Part shown: positions 32,912 through 44,734 of the stretch, in pieces
Layout: every line of letters starts with the position of its first letter
Position numbering within the stretch: position 1 is the stretch's first letter
Assembly: GCF_000744945.1 (NCBI RefSeq)
Contig: NZ_JQMX01000001.1
Coordinates: forward strand, 1,550,001 to 1,614,000
Reading direction: 5' to 3'
Length of the DNA stretch: 64,000 bases
DNA from: Carnobacterium maltaromaticum DSM 20342
Lineage (GTDB): Bacteria > Bacillota > Bacilli > Lactobacillales > Carnobacteriaceae
Made by a program: the position numbers and the translations under genes
Notes under the pieces: generated by a model
What the model saw: the letters and a program-made list of their open reading frames with translations, nothing else
The model's database searches: none
Told to the model about the DNA's origin: nothing

Positions 32912-33171
32912 GCAAAAATCCCTGCTGTAGCGAACTACAACAGGGACGAATTTATTATTTCGCGGTACCACCCTAATTAGAAATAATTACTTATTTCTCT
33001 CTCAATTGGAATAACGGCCCAGTTCCGTCTTTATTTTTTAAGTAAAGATGCTCCAAGCCCGTAATTCAATTAATTATCTCGATTGGTTCGCAGCTCCCAC
33101 CAATTTTCTGAAACTAAGATAGTTAATCTACTTTGACTCTTCAACGCGTTAAAGTATTAATGTATTTGATG
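32912..33171 (-). promoter_or_regulatory. T-box riboswitch leader
   Basis: On the minus strand AATTAGGGTGGTACCGCG (32961-32978) is the conserved T-box sequence. A terminator follows: CCCTGTTGTAG/CTACAGCAGGG with a T-run (32912-32945). Upstream is a stem I region with AGTA and GAA S-turn strands. The triplet after GAA is best read as TAC (Tyr, 33061-33063), although ATT or TTA cannot be excluded. The next gene in this direction is the NhaC-type permease, about 600 bp away beyond two repeat families. Confidence 0.85.
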
Positions 33172-33177
33172 TTTAGA

Positions 33178-33206
33178 ATCTTAACACGCTTTTTTTATTG
33201 GGTCAA
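33178..33206 (-). promoter_or_regulatory. Promoter of the T-box transcript
   Basis: On the minus strand TTGACC (33201-33206) and TAAGAT (33178-33183) are separated by 17 bp, giving a start near 33171. Confidence 0.65.
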
Positions 33207-33257
33207 TGAGTTTAACTTATTATGATAAAATTCTCATTTTCCTTTGCATTCGTTTTT

Positions 33258-33881
33258 TTATTCGACAATTTCAATTCCACTCAATGTAATCAATTTATAC
33301 GCTTGATCATATCCGATTTTCAAGCCTTTTGCTAAGGAAATATCCAAATTTAAAAAATCAAAATGGGCTTTCGAAATATCTAGACCCGTCAACTTAGAAC
33401 CTACTAAATCTACTCCGTTCGCATCAATCTCTTCAAAGATCACATTTTTTAACTGACAATCTTGAAAATAACTCTCTGTCATTCGCCCTTCAATAAAATG
33501 AACACTTTCCATATTGCTACTAGAATAATTTGCATAACTTAACAAACAACCTTGCCATTTAACATTTTTTTGCTTACTATCAATAAAATTTGCTCCACTT
33601 AATTGACAATTCTTAAACTCACTTCGGTAAATTAAACCTTCACTAAAATCACCACTCGCTAAATTACAATTGTCAAAAATAACATCTAAAAACTCCATTT
33701 GCTTAAAATCTAATCGGTCAAAGGTACAATTTTCAAAAATGACTTCATTTATTTTCTTTATACCAAAATTACTCGTAATTTGACATTTTTTATAGTGTGT
33801 ATGCGACTCAACCTCTTCAATTTTTACAATTTGATCTTCTACTAAAGCCGTTATTATTTGTTTTGGTTTAACTATTTTCAT
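33258..33881 (-). CDS. Pentapeptide-repeat protein
   Basis: 207 residues. From about residue 45 there are many A(D/N)LXX-like pentapeptides (FENCTFDRLD, FDNCNLASGDF, FKNCQLSGANF, GVDLVGSKLTGLDIS), which fold as a right-handed quadrilateral beta-helix. Some family members (Qnr, MfpA) protect DNA gyrase from quinolones. This one has N-terminal sequence unlike Qnr, so no resistance function should be assumed. Monocistronic and cytoplasmic. Confidence 0.82.
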   Translation of the reverse strand: MKIVKPKQIITALVEDQIVKIEEVESHTHYKKCQITSNFGIKKINEVIFENCTFDRLDFKQMEFLDVIFDNCNLASGDFSEGLIYRSEFKNCQLSGANFIDSKQKNVKWQGCLLSYANYSSSNMESVHFIEGRMTESYFQDCQLKNVIFEEIDANGVDLVGSKLTGLDISKAHFDFLNLDISLAKGLKIGYDQAYKLITLSGIEIVE

Positions 33882-34105
33882 TTTAAATCATCCTTTCTGT
33901 TGGTGACTGCTCCTACTCTACCACACTTCTATTCAGTAAAAAACTTAGCGAGGTTGCTAGCATTTGTCAAGCGCTCTTTCGTCTAATTACAATACAACAG
34001 TTAAAAATTTACTAAATTCCTAATCTTTCAAAGCCTTTTCTTAAAAAAAACTGAACTTATTTGGTATAGTATGAATATAGAGTTATAAAAGAAATGAGGG
34101 AGAGT

Positions 34106-34780
34106 ATGATACAACTAAAAAAATTAGTGATTATTGGTGGTAGTGGTTTTTTAGGACAAGTTATTTGTCAGACTGCTTTAACTGAAAATTGGACAATTGT
34201 AAGTATTTCAAAACATGGGCGCCCCCCTTCAAATAAACTGCTGAAAAGCTTAAGGGATGCACCAATTGAATGGGTTCAAGCAGATATTTTTACTTCACAA
34301 GATTGGCAAGCTCACTTACTTCACGCCTTTGCTATTATTGATTTAGTTGGTATTATTAAAGAACGTCCAAAAGAAGGAATTACTTATCAAAAAATGATTG
34401 CCGACTCAGCAAAAATAATTGGAACAGTTGCTTCAGATAATGATCGATTACAACATTTTATTTTTTTATCTGCTAATGCTGGTCCTACTAAATATATCGA
34501 AGCAAAACGTCAAGCAGAACAGAGTTTGATTTCAATGCCTTTACCTTTAACTATTATCAGACCGGGATTAATAGTAGGCGCGGGAAGACCCTCGTCTATC
34601 CGAGCTAAATGGGCTTTAGAATTTTTGTTGAAAATCCCACTTTTGTCTGTCTTTGTCACGCAAATTAAACCTATCTCTGTTGATACAATTGCCAAAAAAA
34701 TTCTTGCTATTCTTTTATCACCTGAACCCTTAACGACTAGGGTATTAGCTGTTGATGATTTAGATAATTTAGCAGATTAG
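34106..34780 (+). CDS. NAD(P)-binding atypical SDR / NmrA-like protein
   Basis: About 224 residues starting MIQLKKLVIIGGSGFLGQVI, with the Rossmann GGSGFLG motif. I prefer ATG 34106 with GAGGGAG upstream; ATG 34094 is possible. Further features are WVQADIF and IDLVGII, and FIFLSANAGPTKYIEAKRQA, where Tyr-x3-Lys is placed as in atypical SDRs. It resembles the complex I NDUFA9-like subgroup of nucleoside-diphosphate-sugar epimerases. Substrate unknown. Monocistronic. Confidence 0.78.
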   Translation: MIQLKKLVIIGGSGFLGQVICQTALTENWTIVSISKHGRPPSNKLLKSLRDAPIEWVQADIFTSQDWQAHLLHAFAIIDLVGIIKERPKEGITYQKMIADSAKIIGTVASDNDRLQHFIFLSANAGPTKYIEAKRQAEQSLISMPLPLTIIRPGLIVGAGRPSSIRAKWALEFLLKIPLLSVFVTQIKPISVDTIAKKILAILLSPEPLTTRVLAVDDLDNLAD

Positions 34781-34829
34781 AAAATACGGTTACACCAAAG
34801 AATAATCTTCTTGGTGTAACCGTATTTTT
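34781..34829. terminator. Bidirectional terminator
   Basis: AAAATACGGTTACACCAA pairs with TTGGTGTAACCGTATTTT, with the convergent beta-helix gene on the other side. Confidence 0.92.
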
Positions 34830-34842
34830 ATTTTATTAAAAT

Positions 34843-36258
34843 CTAGATTATATATATGTCACTTGTGTCTTTACTAATTTTAATTGGCTGCTTCGCTCCA
34901 TAGTAATTTTTCAACTGGCTATTCACAATCCGAACGTCTCGTGCTCGATATTGGATAGCAATCGCTACTTTTTCGTGATTAGTAGTAGGTTCTTCTCGAG
35001 CAATAAATTGATTAACCACTACTCGCTGATAAGCAGATACTACTATGCCTCTTGGTTCAGAGGCTTTATATAAATCTGTTTTTTGTGGATAATACGCAGC
35101 TAAAAAACTAGCTCGAATGCCGTATGCTGACTGAGATAATAAGTCTTGATCTTTATGATGACCGATATGTCTAAAATTATAAGAACGATTGTCGCGATAC
35201 GAAAAATGTCCGAAAATTTGTGTATCTGAAGCTGCTGAACTAGTTTCATGGGCTTTTATTTCAACTCCACCAAAACAATAAGCCGTTCGGTTACCTACTA
35301 AACTGATATGTTCCGATCCATCATCAATCTCAATCCCATTTGAATTTGAAAAACCTGTTCGATGTGCTAAACCACTTGGATGGTGTAAATAACAATTAGA
35401 AATCAAAATATTTTTACTGTGATGAGTTGTGATGCCATCATCACCAAAGCCAAAGGCCTCAATCTGATCCACCCAAATAAACTGACTACCTAGTCTAGAA
35501 CGTGTCCCGTCGCCAGCATAACTATAGGCAGGCGACGTAATGTCCACCCCATGTAAACCAGGATTTTTAACTACTACATCAACAATTCGTGCGTATTTAA
35601 CATGAGCTAAGGTGATTCCGCTTGAAGCGATTCCTCCTGTTGCTGTTGTTTCTCCTTTGGTCAAACGCTCAACATTCCAATCCAGTGATATCCCTTTTAT
35701 TTGTATATGATGATTGCCTTTAAAATGAGATTTATTTGTCAGCAATTGTTCCGACTTTGGTGCTTCTGGATGTAGTTTCAAGCAAGTTTCTGCTGATCCT
35801 TCCCCAGCTAAAATTACATTAGATGGAATTTTAAGACCTCTCGTAAGATAGGTTCCAGAGGAGAGAATGACATGACGATAGCCAACAGAAAACGCCCGTT
35901 TAAAGGCTTTTGTGCAATCTGTTTTTCCATCTGCAATACCACCAAAATCACTTAAAAATACTTTTTTTGTTCGTTTCTCTAATTTCATTAATTCTTGATC
36001 TAACTTATATTTCCACACTGGAACTACTTCATTAATTGACGTAACTTCCAGACTAGGCGCAATTGAATAATCACGTTTTAATTTGATATGGAAAGTATTT
36101 TTTTTAAGTTGATAGCGGATTGGATATAGAAAATGTTGTTGCTTAAATTGAGTAAATAATTCTTCAGTTTCTTTAAGAACCTGCGCTTTCCCTTCACTGG
36201 TTTGATAGCTTGGAAAAATATGTTCTAAGATCCGCTGATTTTCTTGAATTAAATTCAT
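34843..36258 (-). CDS. Right-handed parallel beta-helix protein (pectate-lyase-3 / GH28-like)
   Basis: 471 residues without a signal peptide. VFLSDFGGIADGKTDCTKAF near residue 99 is the pectate_lyase_3-type start of a beta-helix. Later blocks (GDDGITTHHSKNILISNC, NSNGIEIDDGSEHISLVGN) are helix rungs with Asp pairs as in GH28-like glycosidases. It may process a sugar polymer inside the cell or be released without a classical signal. Genes next to it give no hint. Monocistronic. Confidence 0.7.
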   Translation of the reverse strand: MNLIQENQRILEHIFPSYQTSEGKAQVLKETEELFTQFKQQHFLYPIRYQLKKNTFHIKLKRDYSIAPSLEVTSINEVVPVWKYKLDQELMKLEKRTKKVFLSDFGGIADGKTDCTKAFKRAFSVGYRHVILSSGTYLTRGLKIPSNVILAGEGSAETCLKLHPEAPKSEQLLTNKSHFKGNHHIQIKGISLDWNVERLTKGETTATGGIASSGITLAHVKYARIVDVVVKNPGLHGVDITSPAYSYAGDGTRSRLGSQFIWVDQIEAFGFGDDGITTHHSKNILISNCYLHHPSGLAHRTGFSNSNGIEIDDGSEHISLVGNRTAYCFGGVEIKAHETSSAASDTQIFGHFSYRDNRSYNFRHIGHHKDQDLLSQSAYGIRASFLAAYYPQKTDLYKASEPRGIVVSAYQRVVVNQFIAREEPTTNHEKVAIAIQYRARDVRIVNSQLKNYYGAKQPIKISKDTSDIYII

Positions 36259-36339
36259 TTACTCACCTCCACTTAATTTTATTTCTTTTATAATTATACC
36301 ATTTTATTTTCTTTCGACATTAAATAAAGAACTACATAA

Positions 36340-36374
36340 GAAAAAGACTAAAGACAATCCTGTCTCTAGCCTCA
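36340..36374 (-). terminator. Terminator of the HAD hydrolase gene
   Basis: On the minus strand GGCTAGAGACA pairs with TGTCTTTAGTC, followed by T residues. Confidence 0.75.
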
Positions 36375-36391
36375 ATTTTATTTTTTACTAC

Positions 36392-37078
36392 TTAATTTAG
36401 AATATCGTATAGTTTTTCTAATTCTGCAATTTGGTAAGTAGGGACAATTTCACTTGTATTGCTTTTATTCGTAGGATTGAACCAGCATGTATCCATACCG
36501 ACATTCTTGCCACCTAAAATATCAGAACCTAAAGTATCTCCAATGATTAAACTATTTTCTCGCTTAAAGTTAGGAATTCGTGCAAAAACATAATCAAAAT
36601 ATTCTTTCATCGGTTTCTGATAACCAGTATCTTCAGAGACAAAGACATCTTTAAATGCTGAATGTAGCCCAGAATCCTGTAAACGTCTGTATTGTGTTTT
36701 AGAAACACCGTTTGTTACAATATATAAATCATACTCTTTTTTTAAGTTTTGAATCAGTGACTGCGCTCCATCAATTAACTCATGTCCTTCTTCTAGGTAA
36801 CCACGATACTTTTGTTCCAATAAAACCCCATCAACCTCTTGACCAAAAGCTTTAAATAATTTTGAAAATCGTGTATTCACTAGCTCGTCACGATCTAATT
36901 TCCCCAATTCAAATTCTTGCCACATACCTTTATTCATCTTTTTGTAATAATTTTCAATTTCAACAGTTAAGGAAACTTTTTGTTCCTCAAATAATAAACG
37001 TAAGGCATTGTCTTCTGCTGCTCCAAAATCTAATAATGTATCATCTACATCAAATAGTAAAGTTTGATAGTTTTTCAT
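36392..37078 (-). CDS. HAD-family phosphatase, YjjG/YfnB type
   Basis: 228 residues from ATG 37078, with GGAGGAC upstream. HAD motifs are LLFDVDDTLLDF (motif I Asp nucleophile), IVTNGVSKTQ (motif II), and QKPMKEYFDYVF and IGDTLGSDILGG (motifs III/IV). The YjjG branch dephosphorylates pyrimidine nucleoside monophosphates, including modified ones. It lies downstream of nothing on its strand except the PTS EIIA, with 111 bp between, and has its own RBS and terminator. Confidence 0.85.
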   Translation of the reverse strand: MKNYQTLLFDVDDTLLDFGAAEDNALRLLFEEQKVSLTVEIENYYKKMNKGMWQEFELGKLDRDELVNTRFSKLFKAFGQEVDGVLLEQKYRGYLEEGHELIDGAQSLIQNLKKEYDLYIVTNGVSKTQYRRLQDSGLHSAFKDVFVSEDTGYQKPMKEYFDYVFARIPNFKRENSLIIGDTLGSDILGGKNVGMDTCWFNPTNKSNTSEIVPTYQIAELEKLYDILN

Positions 37079-37189
37079 TCTTAGTCCTCCAGTTTTTCTT
37101 TTAATCAGTAGCCTCAAGAATAACACTAGAAGATCTACTCTATAAACAAAAAGGCTAAAAACTTTTTAAGTCTTCAACCTTCTTGCTAA

Positions 37190-37720
37190 TTATCCTTTTG
37201 TTGTAAAAGTCCCAATTGCTTTACTAGCAGTTGTTTCCCCTAATTCAGTTACTGCAAAACTTGCAATTTTATCCATATTTGTAATTACGACAACCATTGC
37301 GTTATCTTTTCCAGCTGTAGCTAGTGCATCTAAATCAACAGTTGCTACTAATGTTTCAGGTGTGACAACTTGCCCTTCTGTAACAGCTATTTCAAATGGA
37401 GCGCCTTTTAATTCAACTGTGTCTAATCCCATGTGCAACAATACTTCTGTACCATTATCCATCAATAAACCAATGGCATGTTTAGTTGGAAATACGCTTG
37501 TCACTTTTCCATTTACTGGTGCATAAATTTTTCCGTCAGTGGGTACAACAGCATAACCGTCCCCCATCATTTTTTCGCCAAAAACTGGATCTGAAACTTC
37601 GCCAATGGCAATAACTTTTCCATTTGCTGGTGAAAATAACGTTCCTTCTATACTAACTGATGTAACTGGAGTTTTAGTCTCTTCTTTTTTAGCTTCTTTT
37701 TTCTTAAAAAATCCAAACAT
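37190..37720 (-). CDS. PTS glucose-type EIIA component
   Basis: 176 residues. A soluble EIIA-Glc/Crr-type domain includes SPANGKVIAIGEVSDPVFG and TEVLLHMGLDTVELKG, which contains the phosphorylated His. The upstream maltose EIICB protein (40658-42271) has no A domain, so this EIIA probably passes phosphate from HPr to it. Same-strand position at the end of the locus fits. The charged N-terminal extension (FFKKKEAKKEETKTP) is common in free EIIA proteins. Confidence 0.88.
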   Translation of the reverse strand: MFGFFKKKEAKKEETKTPVTSVSIEGTLFSPANGKVIAIGEVSDPVFGEKMMGDGYAVVPTDGKIYAPVNGKVTSVFPTKHAIGLLMDNGTEVLLHMGLDTVELKGAPFEIAVTEGQVVTPETLVATVDLDALATAGKDNAMVVVITNMDKIASFAVTELGETTASKAIGTFTTKG

Positions 37721-37743
37721 TGCTATCCCTACTTTCCAAAAAT

Positions 37744-38223
37744 TTAACTACCATTTTTAACCATCATCCATAGTGCAAAAATAGCAACTAATGATAGTAT
37801 ATATTGTATACCAACTAGTATATAAACGCTAGTCATTTTCATTTGTGAATCTACTCCATCTTGCGAATAGGGCATTTCTCGAAAACTAAAAAAAACTAAA
37901 ACAGCTCCGACTAAATTCCCCACTAAGAGTTGCTGAACCAACATCGCTTTCAAATAAAAACCAACTGGTTGATTACGTTTCCTATCTTTTTCCGTAGTAT
38001 TTAATAGAAAATAAGCTGAAAATGGATTTAAAAGAGCTATCAGTAATAAGACTGTTACAGTTAAATTTTGAGTTAACAGTGTTTGAAAATCAATTCCCAT
38101 CATCAACATTTTCATGGCTAAATAGAAACTGAATAGAATTGGCAAAATCAGCCAATAAGCAATTAAACTTGAATAAAATGACATCTTTCTGACTTTTGTA
38201 ATGACCTGATTTTTCTCATTCAT
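37744..38223 (-). CDS. Four-helix membrane protein of unknown function
   Basis: 159 residues with four hydrophobic segments (about 15-40, 48-70, 92-112 and 132-156). It is encoded between the RpiR-type regulator and EIIA of the maltose locus, 23 bp before EIIA, and is probably cotranscribed. There are no conserved catalytic motifs that I recognise. A link to sugar metabolism is suggested only by location. Confidence 0.6.
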   Translation of the reverse strand: MNEKNQVITKVRKMSFYSSLIAYWLILPILFSFYLAMKMLMMGIDFQTLLTQNLTVTVLLLIALLNPFSAYFLLNTTEKDRKRNQPVGFYLKAMLVQQLLVGNLVGAVLVFFSFREMPYSQDGVDSQMKMTSVYILVGIQYILSLVAIFALWMMVKNGS

Positions 38224-38259
38224 CTTATCATCTGTCCTCTTTTCTGATTATTTTTTTGG

Positions 38260-39018
38260 TTACAGTTCTCCACTCTCAATTAGATAGGAAGCATACTCTC
38301 TAAATAACGCATCACAAACTAAATTTAAGGTGATGAACGAGACCATCTCGTTCCTTTCTGTTTGATGCATAGGAGAGACTTGATAGTAGAGATTGAATGG
38401 TGCTAGTGAGGCTAAATAATTATTTTTAAAGGTGGTAATAGATAAAATTGGCACTCCACGTAAGTTTAATGTTTGAATATTTTGTTCCAAATCTTTCGCA
38501 TCTCCACTTAATGAGATGATTACGACGAAATCATTTTTAGTAATGATTGGCATATTCAAATCAAATTCAGTTTTCGCGGGAATAGATAACATATATTTAC
38601 CGCACCCCATAAAATTTCGATTTAGCTCTTTAACTGCATTTTGTTGTCCCCAACCAGTTCCGTAACCAATAATCCGATCTGCTTGATGCATTTTTTGAAC
38701 AATAGTTGCAACATCTGTTTGCTGCATCAATTTTAATGTAGCTTCCATATCTTCTCTTTGTAAATCTAATAAATTCAACTTAGGAGCTTTTTCTTTGCTT
38801 GCTTTTTTTAAACTGTATTTGAATTCACTAAAACCAGAAAATCCTAATTTTTGTGTTAATCTTAAAATAGATGATTTAGATGTATGACAAAGTTTTGCTA
38901 AATCAACAATACTCAACGTTTCACATTGTGTTTTATGCATTAATACATAAGAAATAATAGCTAAATCATTTTCGTTTAATTTGTCGTGGTACTGGTTTAC
39001 CAGCGCTTCTAGTTCCAT
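38260..39018 (-). CDS. RpiR/MurR-family transcriptional regulator of the maltose locus
   Basis: 252 residues. An N-terminal helix-turn-helix (LAKLCHTSKSSILRLTQKLG, then FSGFSEFK) is followed by a SIS sugar-phosphate-binding domain (~110-240; IIGYGTGWGQQNAV, VVIISLSGDAKDLEQN). Such proteins sense phosphosugars and control their operons. It lies between the 6-phospho-alpha-glucosidase gene and EIIA. A TATACTCAGTATA palindrome (39178-39190) at its -10 box may be an autoregulatory site. Confidence 0.85.
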   Translation of the reverse strand: MELEALVNQYHDKLNENDLAIISYVLMHKTQCETLSIVDLAKLCHTSKSSILRLTQKLGFSGFSEFKYSLKKASKEKAPKLNLLDLQREDMEATLKLMQQTDVATIVQKMHQADRIIGYGTGWGQQNAVKELNRNFMGCGKYMLSIPAKTEFDLNMPIITKNDFVVIISLSGDAKDLEQNIQTLNLRGVPILSITTFKNNYLASLAPFNLYYQVSPMHQTERNEMVSFITLNLVCDALFREYASYLIESGEL

Positions 39019-39275
39019 TTTAAATCTCCCCTTTATATAAGTCGTTTAAATGATAAAAATACTCGCTGAGTTTACTCACTATCGGGAAATTAGGTATGTG
39101 TCATTCACCAAATATACCCATCTTTTTACTGAGTAATTTGCTCATCCAAGAACATCATTAATACGACTACAAGTCTTTATACTCAGTATACCATTAAGTT
39201 AAGACTCTAAAAAAAAGAAAGGTTGTTTTTCTATAATCGCTGAATATCTCCATCATTGCTTTATTTAATTATAGC

Positions 39276-39313
39276 GAAATCAGGAATATACCATCACAGT
39301 ATCTTCCTGATTG
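39276..39313 (-). terminator. Hairpin after the GH4 gene
   Basis: On the minus strand AATCAGGAAGATA pairs with TATATTCCTGATT. The following T-run is short, so it may be a weak terminator separating the PTS/GH4 pair from the regulator. The rest of 39019-39326 holds the regulator promoter and nothing else that I can see. Confidence 0.6.
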
Positions 39314-39326
39314 CTAGAAATTTAAT

Positions 39327-42271
<2,945 letters not shown>

Positions 42272-42290
42272 AAATGCAATCTCCTTTGTA

Positions 42291-42440
42291 ATAAAAAGTT
42301 TGTTGAGACGGGTAGCTCCGATAAGAAAATAGGGGAAATTGATATGGCGCTTTTTGCCATCTCGAATTTCCATCTTTTTCTCGAGGAGTTGGTTCATAAG
42401 AACTAAAATGATAAAAAAGTTTACTAAACCGGTTTGTTTT
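42291..42440 (-). repeat. Dispersed leader repeat in the maltose PTS leader (one copy plus tail remnant)
   Basis: On the minus strand the full copy covers 42408 to 42291, with inner ATGGC/GCCAT arms, and ends CAACAAACTTTTTAT just before AAAGGAG. A further tail (GGTTTAGTAAACTTTTTTAT) lies at 42411-42440. Both fall between the mapped promoter and the start codon. The outer stem is partly mismatched in this copy. Confidence 0.88.
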
Positions 42441-42455
42441 AGTAGGCCTAATATA

Positions 42456-42515
42456 GTTATACCATCTAAAAAAACTTGATACAATCCTTTATCAGACTAA
42501 AGGGAAGCGCTTACT
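42456..42515 (-). promoter_or_regulatory. Maltose operon promoter with upstream cre-like site
   Basis: On the minus strand TTGTAT (42479-42484) and TATAAC (42456-42461) are 17 bp apart. GTAAGCGCTTCC within 42502-42515 resembles the CcpA cre consensus with a few mismatches, centred about 25 bp upstream of the -35. Catabolite control by CcpA is likely for such a locus. Confidence 0.6.
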
Positions 42516-42564
42516 TAATATGGACTATTTCTCAAAACACGGGAAGTTTCCCAGAAAACATAAA

Positions 42565-42595
42565 TAAAGAGACTTAACAAAAAATAAGTCTCTTC
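42565..42595 (-). terminator. Terminator of the Gfo/Idh/MocA gene
   Basis: On the minus strand AAGAGACTT pairs with AAGTCTCTT, followed by T-rich sequence. Confidence 0.8.
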
Positions 42596-42603
42596 ATCGT
42601 TTA

Positions 42604-43584
42604 TTATTTTATTGTTAGTAATCCATTTCCGATCCACTCTTGATACATTGTCTCAATGATCGTAATTGTCGAAACAGTTACAGATTCTGACATCCACGGG
42701 CTTTGAATGAAACCTTTTTCTAAACAGTTATTTACATGATCTACCTCATACGCAAACTCGCTTAGCATTGGAAATTTAAAAATTTCTGATTCTTCCCCAT
42801 TAATAGTTACTGTTAATTCTGTTGCTTTCCAATAATTTGGAATAGTAATCGAGCCCTTCTCACCATAGATAGTCAAGGCACTAGGAGCATCGACTAAGGT
42901 TGTAATAAAAATTGTTGCAAGAGTATCTTCGCCTAACTTTAATGATAATGTACACTGTGAGTCAGATTGATTAGGTTTTCCTAAGCAAGTTCCCGTCCAA
43001 CTTGAAAATTGATTTCCTAAGACAAATTGTAGATATTCTAACGGATACGTTCCACTTCCAAACAATGCACCACCACCTGATTCCAAAGAATCAAACCACT
43101 TAATTCGTTCAACACCTAAATGACTACTACTTGCATTTACGTATCGGATTTTACCAATTATGCCAGTCTCAATGAGCTCCTTTACTTTAAGAGTTGCAGG
43201 TAAAAAGACAGCCTTCTGAGCTTCCATAATAAACAAATTATGCTCTTTTGCATAGGCAAATAATTCCTTAGCTTCTTTTACAGTTAAACAAAAGGGTTTC
43301 TCCAGTAAGACATGTTTTCCATTTTTTAAAGCTAGCATAGCAGCTGAATAATGAGCCTTATTGTATGTAGCAACATAAATAATCTCAATTTCTGAATCTT
43401 GGCAAATTGCTTCATAACTTCCATATACATTGGGAATAGCTAACTCCTTGGCTAGCAATTTAGCTTTCTCTATGGAACGCGAAGCAATGCCTTTAACAAA
43501 ACCATGTTGGCTTGCATTCACACCAGCAACAAATCGTGGCACAATCGATGCTGTGCTTAAAATACCATAATTGATTTTCTTCAT
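42604..43584 (-). CDS. Gfo/Idh/MocA-family NAD(P)-dependent oxidoreductase
   Basis: 326 residues. The N-terminal Rossmann domain begins INYGILSTASIVPRFV. The conserved Lys-Pro is in HVLLEKPFCLTVKEA near residue 95, and a C-terminal alpha/beta domain follows (SSHLGVERIKWFDSLESGGG). The family oxidises sugars or polyols, such as inositol, or interconverts sugar derivatives. Between sugar operons, with its own terminator; the substrate is not predictable. A second family member is cut by the right end of the window. Confidence 0.85.
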   Translation of the reverse strand: MKKINYGILSTASIVPRFVAGVNASQHGFVKGIASRSIEKAKLLAKELAIPNVYGSYEAICQDSEIEIIYVATYNKAHYSAAMLALKNGKHVLLEKPFCLTVKEAKELFAYAKEHNLFIMEAQKAVFLPATLKVKELIETGIIGKIRYVNASSSHLGVERIKWFDSLESGGGALFGSGTYPLEYLQFVLGNQFSSWTGTCLGKPNQSDSQCTLSLKLGEDTLATIFITTLVDAPSALTIYGEKGSITIPNYWKATELTVTINGEESEIFKFPMLSEFAYEVDHVNNCLEKGFIQSPWMSESVTVSTITIIETMYQEWIGNGLLTIK

Positions 43585-43638
43585 ATTTTTAGCTCCTCAA
43601 ATCATATATTTAGTTTTTATTTTAGCAATTTGGTGTGC

Positions 43639-44292
43639 TTATTGGAAAATTTGATACAATTCTCCAAGTTCAATTAATTTTTCAGTCACTACTTCTTCAA
43701 CATTTTTAATTTCAGGCTGCCGCTTGAGGATGTAGCCAATTTGAAACGTTTCGTCTTTATCAATCTCAGCTTTTATTGTAGCTTGAATCTCAGAATTTGT
43801 TAAGTAATCTGATAAACTATAATAAGAATCATACTCATCACTTTTGGTTGTCCAAATAAAATAATTATCTTGATTGATTTTAGTAGCCCACTCACCTATT
43901 TGTTTTAAATTCCGATTGTATTGACTAGCAGACACAGTTGATTGATTTTTTTTATATTTTTGCCACATAATCGTTATCCTGAAATTTTGTCTATTCAGTA
44001 AAACGCCGATACAAGTTGCTTCAGATTCTCTACCTTCCATACGATAAGAAGCCCAATAATGCTTTCTAATTTGCCAACCATTTGTCCAACTTTCAATTTT
44101 TGGTTTATTATAAGGGATATAACGGATACTCTTTTCATACGCTTTAAGATTCAAACTTTTCCATTTTTGCCAAAGTTCTTTATATTGTTGTTTAATCCAT
44201 TCTATTTCATCATAATCAAACTGTTGCTTTAGTTTAACAAATAGGACAACTTCTCGATTAAATAGACGAAAATCTTTTTCAACTAAATTCAT
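43639..44292 (-). CDS. HI_0552-family conserved protein (often misnamed glucose-6-phosphate dehydrogenase family)
   Basis: 217 residues. VLFVKLKQQFDYDEIEWIKQ, QKWKSLNLKAYEKSIRYIPY, and KPKIESWTNGWQIRKHYWAS match a family common in lactobacilli and enterococci. Databases label this family as glucose-6-phosphate dehydrogenase family without resemblance to Zwf. It is rich in Trp, Lys and Tyr, with no membrane segment. Function unknown. Its minus-strand position next to a divergent GH1 gene gives no operon partner. The family assignment is from memory of conserved motifs and is moderately sure. Confidence 0.6.
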   Translation of the reverse strand: MNLVEKDFRLFNREVVLFVKLKQQFDYDEIEWIKQQYKELWQKWKSLNLKAYEKSIRYIPYNKPKIESWTNGWQIRKHYWASYRMEGRESEATCIGVLLNRQNFRITIMWQKYKKNQSTVSASQYNRNLKQIGEWATKINQDNYFIWTTKSDEYDSYYSLSDYLTNSEIQATIKAEIDKDETFQIGYILKRQPEIKNVEEVVTEKLIELGELYQIFQ

Positions 44293-44339
44293 TTTTTCTG
44301 CTCATTTCTATGTAAATTTAAAATCTAAATACAAATAAA

Positions 44340-44420
44340 GACTAACAAGCTCCTATTTTTCATAAGAATACGATTCTATCTTACTTACAACTAGAATAGT
44401 ATAATGGATGCTTGTTAGTC
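44340..44420. repeat. Long-range inverted repeat upstream of the GH1 gene
   Basis: GACTAACAAGC (44340-44350) and GCTTGTTAGTC (44410-44420) are perfect 11-bp inverted repeats around 59 bp. A second hairpin, GATTAAC/GTTAATC, lies at about 44479-44501. Together with the cre sites, these are the only structures I find in the 442-bp gap 44293-44734. Confidence 0.55.
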
Positions 44421-44559
44421 TCTATTAAATTGACAAGGATTATACAAAATCCCAACCTCTTTCTGATTGCTTTTGAACGATTAACTTGGCTTTCGTTAAT
44501 CTAGCATTTATTATGGGATTACTAATCCTTAAGTAAATTATACCACAATAAATATAAAA

Positions 44560-44682
44560 AGCAAACGTTTTCAACTTTTTTCTTTACTACTTAATTTTGT
44601 TAATGAAACGTGGTGTTTCATTACTGATAAAACTACCTACTTTTTTGAAAAGGTTTACATACTCATTTTGAAATACTATGAT
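44560..44682 (+). promoter_or_regulatory. Promoter of the beta-glucoside gene with two cre-like sites
   Basis: TTTACA (44654-44659) and TATGAT (44677-44682) are 17 bp apart. One cre-like site (reverse strand TGAAAACGTTTGCT) lies at 44560-44573. A second (TGAAAAGGTTTACA, one mismatch in the core) at 44646-44659 overlaps the -35. CcpA repression is therefore likely. Confidence 0.65.
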
Positions 44683-44734
44683 TAAATTGCTGATAGGAAC
44701 ATTCTATCTGACTACTATTTAAAGGAGCCTAACT

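Noticed and set aside
33258..33881. Qnr-type quinolone resistance protein
   Set aside because: Only the general pentapeptide-repeat pattern is shared; the N-terminal region and loops of Qnr are not recognisable.
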